NCBI RefSeq assembly: GCF_002742265.1
Contig: NZ_MDGL01000098.1
Coordinates: 1-58,832 of the forward strand
Origin: Maribacter sp. 4G9
GTDB lineage: Bacteria > Bacteroidota > Bacteroidia > Flavobacteriales > Flavobacteriaceae
Direction of reading: 5' to 3'
Length of the DNA stretch: 58,832 nucleotides
The notes under the pieces were generated by a model. That model was not told where the DNA came from and did no database searches. It was given only the letters and a program-made list of their open reading frames with translations. Made by a program: the position numbers and the translations under genes. Numbering within the stretch: the stretch's first letter is position 1; each line of letters starts with the position of its first letter. Shown here piece after piece: positions 52,029 to 58,832 of the stretch.

Positions 52029-53252
52029 TTATAATGCGATTCTATATTCTTTGAGTTGCACCTCCCTTCCTTTTTCAACTTGATTATCCATCATTTCCCA
52101 TTCCGCATACCAATTATCGGACTTGGGTTTTAGGATGTCAATCGTTTTGTTCAGATAATTCTTATAATAGGACCAGACCGATAATTTAATGGCATTGGTC
52201 TCCAAGGGCAAGCGGACTTTTATCTTATCATTATCCGTGGAAATCATAATGCTATATTTGTTCAATCGGTTCTGGTCGATAATAGTGTTGTATTTTAAAA
52301 AGCTTGTGGCCAACGCTTTGTTGAACTGCTGGGTATGCTCATAGAATTTGGAAAAGGATTTCTCCTTTCCGATAGGGAAAAGAAGTCTCATATCCCTGTC
52401 GGTAAGGGTCAGTTTAAAATCCGAATCCTTTATATAGGATATAAAGTGGAGGTCACGCAGATACCCTTCGATTTTTTTATTCCCTGTAAAACTCAAAAAG
52501 AGCTTATCCACTTTCGTAAGCTTTTGAATTTGAAAAAGGATGTCAGTAGTTTGGGAATTGATTTCCCCCAAGGCCATATAGACCACATTTTTCAATTGAA
52601 ATTTTCTATGGAAGGCCAATGCTTCCTTGGGGTCTTTGAAAAGAAAAAGCCCATCTATCTTTTTAGGGATATTCGAATACCAAAGGGAATGTTTTATAGC
52701 AGATGTCCCATAGGGAATGGTTCCCTTGTCGCCATCTATAAAATGACCACAGACCTCATTCTGCATATTGAATAATGGAAATAACGGTTTTCCTTCCCCA
52801 TTTTGAAAAACACGCCCTGAAAAGGGAATGGAACTGTCCAAATCGGCATATAGTTCTTTGACAGTATCATTTAGGGGATAGGTATAGGAAAGAAAGTGAT
52901 TAAACTCTTTTGTTACGGTGTCTAGCGTATTTTTGGAATCATTCGTCGTAAGCAGGGTTTCGGTGTCCAAGACCTTTTTATAGAAGCTATCTACTTTATC
53001 CCATAGCATTTCCTTATCGATACTTTCGGATTTGGATACGTGCTCGATAATCAAGTCGGATGCGGACAACTTCTCTTGAGGTCGTTGTACTTTATAATAC
53101 AAAAACCCTTCGTTGTTTCGGATGATTACATAGTGTGCCCCACCCTTTTTGAAAATCATGTGGGTCTTTTCCGTTGATACATTTCCGAATCCTAAATGTT
53201 CGAATAGTTTCGGGAGGTTTATACGATGGTCTTCTAACATCCAGTTTTTCAT
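52029..53252 (-). CDS. Toprim/DUF3991-like paralogue lacking acidic residues
   Basis: This 407-residue protein follows the same order as the primase-like protein at 49430: a CHC2-like N-terminal beta region (THMIFKKGGAHYVIIRNNEGFLYYKVQRP), then SSIPFSGRVFQ (matching NSIPFRGRIFN), a beta-rich middle region, and a Toprim-like part (PKKIDGLFLFKDPKEALAFHRKFQLKNVVYMALGEINSQ, then VDKLFLSFTGNK). The D-x-D pair of the paralogue is replaced by SFTGNK, so it is probably not catalytic and may act as a structural or DNA-binding subunit. It is divergent from the M23 gene, with an 89-bp shared promoter region. Confidence 0.6.
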   Translation of the reverse strand: MKNWMLEDHRINLPKLFEHLGFGNVSTEKTHMIFKKGGAHYVIIRNNEGFLYYKVQRPQEKLSASDLIIEHVSKSESIDKEMLWDKVDSFYKKVLDTETLLTTNDSKNTLDTVTKEFNHFLSYTYPLNDTVKELYADLDSSIPFSGRVFQNGEGKPLFPLFNMQNEVCGHFIDGDKGTIPYGTSAIKHSLWYSNIPKKIDGLFLFKDPKEALAFHRKFQLKNVVYMALGEINSQTTDILFQIQKLTKVDKLFLSFTGNKKIEGYLRDLHFISYIKDSDFKLTLTDRDMRLLFPIGKEKSFSKFYEHTQQFNKALATSFLKYNTIIDQNRLNKYSIMISTDNDKIKVRLPLETNAIKLSVWSYYKNYLNKTIDILKPKSDNWYAEWEMMDNQVEKGREVQLKEYRIAL

Positions 53253-53260
53253 CTAATTGT

Positions 53261-53298
53261 AAAAATATTTGCTTATTTGCGTTTAAATAATAAATTTG
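53261..53298 (+). promoter_or_regulatory. 38-bp promoter-carrying repeat, copy 2 (intergenic)
   Basis: This is the reverse-complement copy of 32001-32038, identical over all 38 bp. It contains TTTG, 19 bp, then TAAATTTG (53291-53298), the exact Bacteroidota promoter layout, 43 bp before the M23 start codon. Further right, CAAATATA gives a -7 box for the minus strand, so the 89-bp gap probably holds divergent promoters. Confidence 0.75.
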
Positions 53299-53341
53299 TA
53301 TTTAAGTTCAAATATATGAAATATTTTTAATTCGCAACATT

Positions 53342-54154
53342 TTGGCAGAAAAAATCAAAATAACCATACCAAAACTTGTCGGTACGACGAGCAAGAAAGA
53401 GTTGGTCTACTTTCTTTTCCTCCTGCTGATCGGGTTGTTCTTTCTAATACATCAAGTTCATGGTTATTTTGACCCAAAATTTCAAGAGACAACTTTGGCT
53501 ATGGCAGGGTACGAAGAGCGGTTGAAATTTAATCTAAACTCGATATCCCCGGATTTTGTAGTTGTGGAAAAAGAACGCGAACAATTGTTGTTGGCCATAG
53601 AAGAGCGTATTGTAGCCTATCTCTATCAAATTCCTGATTACAGCTATATGGTCACATTGGAAAGCTATTTACAGATGCGTCCACAATTATTGGAGCAATT
53701 GCCGTCCGCAGTACCCTTGGAAAAAGGCGATTACTCCCTTACAAGTAATTACGGCATTCGCTCTCATCCTATTTCAGGCAAAACCAAAAAGCATTTCGGA
53801 ATCGATTTGGCCGCAGCTTCCGGAACACCAGTCTATGCTTCGGCATCGGGTACGGTTTTGGACATCATACATTCAAAAAAGGGCTACGGTACGTATATTA
53901 TCGTTAAACACCGTTTCGGCTTTCAGACCCTTTACGGGCATCTGAACAAGGTATTGGTGCAAAAAGGTCAACAAGTAAAACAGCATGAACTTATTGGTAC
54001 GGTCGGTAATACCGGAAGTTCCACCGGCTATCATCTTCATTATGAAATAGTAAAGAACAAGACCAAAATAGACCCGAGACTTTCCCTGAGCCTAAAGCAA
54101 CAGATTTATGCGCATTTAATAGAACGAAAACCAGATAAAGATGGAAAAGAATAA
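53342..54154 (+). CDS. M23 peptidoglycan hydrolase
   Basis: This 270-residue membrane-anchored peptidase should cut peptidoglycan to let the transfer channel assemble. A membrane segment at about 21-38 (LVYFLFLLLIGLFFLIHQ) is followed by a helical linker and a C-terminal M23 domain with H151-x-x-x-D155 (HFGIDLA), YGHL (H200) and HLHYE (H231, H233), the complete zinc site. The start is TTG 53342: the next in-frame ATG would remove the membrane anchor. It opens the rightward operon under the 38-bp promoter repeat, and overlaps the next gene by 14 nt. Confidence 0.88.
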   Translation: MAEKIKITIPKLVGTTSKKELVYFLFLLLIGLFFLIHQVHGYFDPKFQETTLAMAGYEERLKFNLNSISPDFVVVEKEREQLLLAIEERIVAYLYQIPDYSYMVTLESYLQMRPQLLEQLPSAVPLEKGDYSLTSNYGIRSHPISGKTKKHFGIDLAAASGTPVYASASGTVLDIIHSKKGYGTYIIVKHRFGFQTLYGHLNKVLVQKGQQVKQHELIGTVGNTGSSTGYHLHYEIVKNKTKIDPRLSLSLKQQIYAHLIERKPDKDGKE

Positions 54155-55406
54155 AACCAGAGGTTGGCACAAAACGATTCGTGCTGTACGACGGCTCTAC
54201 CATTCATTGAATAATTATAGGTCCAAGGCGACAAATCTCGAGTTTAGGGATTTTAGTTTTCTGGAATATGCAAATGTGCAACCAGATGATATTAAGGACT
54301 TCACAAGACTCAATTATGTCAAACAACTCGATCTGGCGAAAAAGGGATACATCAATACCGACCTCAAAAAGTTGCTAAAATACTTCAGGGAAAAGGAACG
54401 TTTGATGCAGAAAGACCATAAGATTCTTCCCGTCGGCAACCTTAAGGTTCTAGAGAACGATAGTCTCTTGGGTATGGTGCAATTGGGCTTCGACCAGACC
54501 GACAAAACCTTTTTTATGGCCAGTCGCAACCATGAGAACATCCCCCTATGGAAACCCTTTGACGATTCAAGGTTAGGTAAATACCTGTCGGAAATGCACC
54601 CAGTTTCCCAAAATACCCTTCAATTTCAGCATACGTTTTTTGAAATGGATGTTTCCCAATGTTCCGAAGAAAGAAAAGAGGCAATAAACAAATTTTACAA
54701 TAGCACGGTTCAGTTGTCCTTCCAAAGCAATTCCTATTTCAAGTCGGCTATCCTATCCCCAGGGGAAGAGATGTTATCGGATGCTAAAAAATTTGTCGGC
54801 AAAACATTTCGATTGGAGTTATCGAAAAAAGAAAATCATTTGATGAACTTAACGGAAGCCACCAACCATTACTTTGTATTCCAATCGTTTCTAGAATCGG
54901 CCCCCGAACCGGAATCCCTTTATTTCAATAAAAAAGAGTTCAAAGAACGTTTTCTCGATAGCGGTATAACCCTTATCGCCCGATTAAAACACAATCTCCA
55001 TTTAGGCATTCAAAATGGCATATTGCAAATCGGTAAACGCGATGAAGTTAACGGTATAGGGCATTTGCAATGGGAGAGTTTTGAAAACCGCATAGGTTCC
55101 AATTCCCTTTCGGCAATTGAAAAGTACTACCTCTCGAACGAGGTTATTTCCAAGAAAGACTTTTTGGTCGAAAAAGATACCATTGTTCTGCAATCGAAAA
55201 CTAAAAAAGCACAATTGAAAAAGCATTATGCTACGGGAAAATGGCGTTTTGCCGAAATTCAAAAACATACGAAAGAACTTCACTTTAGGCCTGTTGATGA
55301 AAATGTGCTAAATCATATTGAGGCCAACTACGGCGAAAGCAAGAATTTCAATTCTGCGGTTGCGCAGATGAAAATCAATACGCATGAACAAACCCCTAAA
55401 CTCTAA
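54141..55406 (+). CDS. Conserved ICE protein of unknown function
   Basis: This 421-residue soluble basic protein has no signal peptide, no membrane segment and no motif I recognise. The N-terminus is arginine-rich (RGWHKTIRAVRRLYHSLNNYRSK), suggesting contact with nucleic acid. It overlaps the M23 gene by 14 nt and precedes the next gene by 3 bp, so it is translationally linked to both. Similar middle-sized unknown proteins sit beside the methylase-helicase in other Bacteroidota elements, as far as I recall. Confidence 0.6.
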   Translation: MEKNKTRGWHKTIRAVRRLYHSLNNYRSKATNLEFRDFSFLEYANVQPDDIKDFTRLNYVKQLDLAKKGYINTDLKKLLKYFREKERLMQKDHKILPVGNLKVLENDSLLGMVQLGFDQTDKTFFMASRNHENIPLWKPFDDSRLGKYLSEMHPVSQNTLQFQHTFFEMDVSQCSEERKEAINKFYNSTVQLSFQSNSYFKSAILSPGEEMLSDAKKFVGKTFRLELSKKENHLMNLTEATNHYFVFQSFLESAPEPESLYFNKKEFKERFLDSGITLIARLKHNLHLGIQNGILQIGKRDEVNGIGHLQWESFENRIGSNSLSAIEKYYLSNEVISKKDFLVEKDTIVLQSKTKKAQLKKHYATGKWRFAEIQKHTKELHFRPVDENVLNHIEANYGESKNFNSAVAQMKINTHEQTPKL

Positions 55407-55409
55407 GCA

Positions 55410-55694
55410 ATGTTGTTCACAATTCAAATTAGCAAACCTAATGGTAAAACCTTGTTATCGGACTTATTCTTTATGGACGGTCTGGCGGAGCTACATCAAA
55501 TGCTATCTTTTCTAGTACTAGAACGGCTAGAAGAAGTTTCTAAAAATGGGTTTTCGATTCAAATTTCCAACTCGGAGGGAACCATTATCGAAACCCATTT
55601 TCAAAGTTTGGAAGAAGTACAATCGAACAAAACAAAAATTTACGAACAAATCATTCAAAAACAACATGTATATATAGCACAAAATCAAGGGTAG
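55410..55694 (+). CDS. Small hypothetical ICE protein
   Basis: This is a 94-residue soluble protein with alternating strands and helices (LFTIQISKPNGKTLLSDLFF, MDGLAELHQMLSFLVLERLEE). It starts 3 bp after the preceding stop and ends 34 bp before the methylase-helicase start. No family recognised. Confidence 0.6.
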   Translation: MLFTIQISKPNGKTLLSDLFFMDGLAELHQMLSFLVLERLEEVSKNGFSIQISNSEGTIIETHFQSLEEVQSNKTKIYEQIIQKQHVYIAQNQG

Positions 55695-55704
55695 CACCCA
55701 TCCA

Positions 55705-55720
55705 TCAAATTCCATAACTC
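55705..55720 (+). promoter_or_regulatory. Leader motif before the methylase-helicase
   Basis: TCAAATTCCATAACTC ends 8 nt before the ATG at 55729 and is identical to the motif 9 nt before traE on the other strand. The following ACTCACTC is a short tandem repeat. No Shine-Dalgarno sequence is visible, so the motif may take part in translation initiation. Confidence 0.4.
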
Positions 55721-55728
55721 ACTCACTC

Positions 55729-58656
55729 ATGACATACTCAAAAAAAAAGTACTTGGACCATATGGTCAAGACCTTGGATGCATTACATGCTCCTGAAACG
55801 GCACCTTTTACATTTATAAACAATCAAGGCTTTGGAAATATTTTCGATATCCTAAAGAAAGAAGCCTATCGCAAAATATACCTTGAACGGCTCGAATTTC
55901 ATTTCGGCAATGAATATGCCCAGACCGTTCTTAATAGCTTAAAGACAAGCTCCCTCAATTCCTATTTCACGCCCGTTCCCATAATACAATCGATAAGTTC
56001 TTATTTAAAGAGATTGGAGAATTTTGAACCTAAAGCTATTTTAGAACCAAGTGCCGGCAATGGTTTGATTATTAGGGAATTATTAAAACATTACCATGAT
56101 GCCAATTATACCGCTTTTGAAAAGGAAATCCTGACCGTTCGTATTCTGGAACATAATTTTAGGTTGAGAAAGAATGTCAAGATATTTGGTCTTCCCTTTG
56201 AAAGTCTGGAACAGACGAACGCCGATAAAACTTATGACCTTGTTGTAAGCAACATTCCTTTTGGGGCCAATAAAATTTTCGATACCTCGCTCTCGGGCCA
56301 TCCGTTGCAGGCGCAGATTTCAAAAAACATCCATTCCTATTTCGTGTACAAAAGTCTGGCAAGTTTAAAAAATGCCGGGGTTTCCGTTTTGGTTTGTACC
56401 AAGAATTTTATGGACAAATCCCAATATGCACCTATCCGTAAGCATTTAATGGAATCCAACAATTTTATCGGGGGCGTTCGCTTGCCCGATTCGGCCTTTG
56501 CCCAAGAAAATACTTCCGTGGTCACCGATATTATGGTTTTTCAGAACAATCAGGGTATTGCCGCCAACGCTGAACAGCAAGAAATTAATACCCTGTTTTC
56601 CGAAACTTTGGAAAAAGGAGTAGGGGAGAACTCCGTACAGTTCAGTTCTTATTTCTCAAGCTATGGTCAACATGTTTTGGGTCAGTTGGAAAAAGGAGGG
56701 ATGTACGATCAAAAAGATTATACCGTAAAGAACGAGGACAACTTGGACACCCTGCGTTTGTCCATTTCACAAACCCTTGCTGGATTTCAGATTTCGAATA
56801 AAGTATGGGTAGAAGAAAAACAGGCCATTTCTGATATAGCTTCTAAACCTGAATCGCCCAAACAGGAGCTAAGCTATTCAGGCAATCTCAAAGCGGGGAA
56901 TCTGGTCATTAAACAACAAAAACTGTTCAAAATACTTGAAAACGAGCAGTTGGAACTCATCAATATAAAGCCGAGGGAATTTGACCGCTTATCCAAGATT
57001 ATCGCATTGCGAGACACCTATCTGGAATTGCTGGACACCGACCGAAGCAGCGGACAAGCTACATTGGACATTCTTAAGTATCAATATGACCTTTACGACT
57101 TCCAATATGGGAAACTACATGATAAAGCGAATTACGCGTTTGTAACCTTGGACATTCAAGGGCCAATGCTTTTGGCATTGGAAAAACCGGTCAATGGAAT
57201 TTTCGTTAAAGCCGATATTCTGGAGAATCCTTGGAAGAAGAAGGTGGTGGAGGCCCCGAAAAAGCTATCGCTTGAAGATGCCATTTATTTTTCTTTGAAC
57301 AAATACAATGGGATCAATGAAGAACTACTTGCAGAAACCACGGGGCAATCCAAAGATGTTATAATCAAAGAAGCCTTGGAGCGGCAACTTCTTTTTTTGA
57401 ATCCTGAGGGAAATCATATAAGCCTTGCCCCGAAGTTTCTTTTTCTATCCGGAACTATTTATGAAAAAATCAACTTTTACCGAAAGAACGATTTTGGCCC
57501 TTATCAAAATTACGTTGACAAAAATTATCTCAGCCAAACCATTCGTGAACTCGAAAAGATAAAACCTCCAATTACCCCTTTCGAGGATTTGGATATAAAA
57601 TTGCATGAACCTTGGTTTCCCTTTGAAATCACGCAAGCATTTTTATACGACACCTATAAGACTGTAGCGCATATCGCATACAATGAGAGTACCTCGAAGT
57701 ACATGGTCAAAATCGAGAGTTACGAATATCAGGAAACGCGAAAGTTCTATGTGCAATCGGAACATCGAAGCTATTATTTTAGGGATATTCTTGAAGGTGC
57801 ATTAAATTCTACCATCCCTTATATCACCAAAGGAAGCAAGGATAATAAACGGACGGACAAGGCCAAAATGCAGGAAATCCGTATCAAGTTCGAGCTGCTA
57901 TACAAGGATTTTAACCGTTATATCATTGAAAAACCTGAACTAAAAAAACGGCTGGAATATATCTTTTATAAGATGTATGATGCTAAGGTGCATCCCAAAT
58001 ACGACGGCAGTTACCTAAAATTTGAGGGACTGCAACAATTTGCCCCGTACCCGAGCCAAAAAGACACCGTTGCGGGCATTATAATCAATCAGGGATTATT
58101 GGTCAACAAGGAAGTAGGGTTCGGAAAGACCTTGGACATGGCCCTGGCCTCCCAAAAACTAAAGGAACTCAACCTTTCTAAAAAAACATTGATTATCGGC
58201 TTGCGTTCTACCGTAATACAATTGGAAAGGGAATTGCTCAATGCCTTCCCTACCATGAACATTTTAGTGGCCCATGATAAGGTGGTTAGTGGGCTTGCCA
58301 ACCGCAATGCCTTTTTTGCCAAAATCGTCAGTACCGATTGTGATGTCGTATTGATGAGCCATGATACTTTTAAATTCATTCCGCAATCCCAAGAAATCAT
58401 CCATCAGATTATCAGCGAAGAACTGGCCAACCTTGAGCGAGACCTAAGCGTTATTTATGAGGACAAATACAATATCAGCAAAAGAGTGCTCAAAGGGCTT
58501 GAAACGCGACGAGAAAATTTAACGGCCACTTTAAAAGAGGTCTATTTTGATATTCAGACCAAACAGAGCGAGGTTATCAATTTTGACCAAATGGGTTTTG
58601 AGCATATAATGGTAGATGAGTCGCACAAATTCAAAAATTTGATGTACACTGGATAA
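55729..58656 (+). pseudogene. Methylase-helicase fusion (DarB-like), cut by IS21
   Basis: The visible 975 residues join an N-terminal N6-adenine methyltransferase (SAM motif ILEPSAGNG near 104-112; catalytic NIPFG near 175-179, in place of NPPY/F) to an SF2-type helicase (motif I VGFGKT near 793; motif II VDESHKF near 961). Full-length relatives run to roughly 1800 residues with a second RecA domain. The frame ends just after motif II, in sequence that belongs to the IS21 end, so motifs III-VI are lost. Such fusions in ICEs and phage P1 DarB are linked to protection of incoming DNA from restriction. The truncated helicase should be inactive; the methylase part might still fold. Confidence 0.88.
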
Positions 58657-58832
58657 GCCGGGTAAACTGACCCACCTTCGCCGGATGAAACTGACCATGG
58701 CAAATGGACTGCCCAGATTTGATCTATCCTTGGGTTAAACTTAGTTTTTATTTTTCAATTTTCTTCTCATTGATTCTCCTTTTATATCTATTCTGTGAGC
58801 TGTATGCACCAAACGGTCGAGGATGGCATCGG
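58650..58832 (-). mobile_element. IS21-family element, istB-proximal end (partial)
   Basis: The coding frame of the methylase-helicase is broken at about 58650. From there, repeats with a shared core (CGG, then AAACTGACC) spaced about 22 bp apart mark an IS21-type end, followed by the IstB C-terminus. The element lies in the same orientation as the one at the left edge of the window. The exact junction cannot be fixed without the undisrupted gene. Confidence 0.75.
58741..58832 (-). CDS. istB: IstB helper ATPase, C-terminus only
   Basis: The minus strand encodes a C-terminal piece beginning DAILDRLVHTAHRI, followed by KGESMRRKL and a lysine- and asparagine-rich end, stop at 58743-58741. The DAILDRLVHTAHRIxxKGESMR motif is a well-known end of IstB ATP-binding proteins, which assist IstA transposase. 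About 30 residues are visible; the gene continues beyond the window. Confidence 0.85.
   Translation of the reverse strand, partial: DAILDRLVHTAHRIDIKGESMRRKLKNKN

Noticed and set aside
1..58832. CRISPR arrays, rRNA genes or complete tRNA genes
   Set aside because: No regularly spaced repeats with unique spacers, no rRNA-like sequence and only the tRNA-Met 3' half were seen.

Overview
The window looks like chromosomal DNA of a marine-type Flavobacteriia (Bacteroidota). Gene starts have weak Shine-Dalgarno signals, several promoters fit the Bacteroidota pattern TTTG-N19-TAnnTTTG, and the protein families are typical of that class. It is almost entirely one integrative conjugative element (ICE) of the Bacteroidota CTnDOT/Tra type. 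Both window edges are cut by IS21-family elements lying in the same orientation.

Layout. 1-183: end of an IS21-like element (first codons of istA), which truncates a leftward tyrosine recombinase (to 1229). 1273-1314: a perfect 3' half of a tRNA-Met (CAT) gene, read here as an attachment site, lying between that recombinase and an intact rightward one (1488-2705), followed by an excisionase-like DNA-binding protein and a small protein. 3528-18553: a leftward cargo block with a membrane-anchored putative regulator, five tandem MacB/FtsX-type permeases with no ATPase, and two secreted beta-strand proteins (DUF4097, DUF2807). 18681-20867: a secreted two-domain beta-sandwich protein and a lipocalin-like lipoprotein, separated by a GC-rich hairpin island. 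20881-33321: the transfer operon traA to traQ, leftward, ending in a very large TraQ made of eight repeats. 33322-34084: noncoding, several inverted repeats, probable oriT. 34085-36769: mobA and the mobB relaxase.

37070-46123: a second cargo block with two look-alike modules (AraC regulator + SxxK serine hydrolase + a third secreted hydrolase) on either side of an AbiE toxin-antitoxin pair. 46208-49145: XRE regulator and the coupling ATPase (mobC/VirD4). 49176-53252: leftward ICE maintenance genes, including a Toprim primase-like protein and a paralogue that seems to have lost its acidic residues. 53342-58650: rightward genes for an M23 peptidoglycan hydrolase, two unknown proteins and a methylase-helicase cut off by the second IS21 element.

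How it works together. The recombinase and excisionase-like protein should move the element at the tRNA-Met gene. MobA/MobB would nick oriT, the coupling ATPase would hand DNA to the TraE-TraQ channel driven by TraG, and the M23 enzyme would open peptidoglycan. AbiE would stabilise the element. The most unusual signals are a 38-bp perfect inverted repeat 21 kb apart that carries a consensus promoter (inside traD and in front of the M23 operon), a 16-nt leader motif 8-9 nt before two ICE start codons, the eight-repeat TraQ, and the ATPase-less five-permease array inside an ICE.
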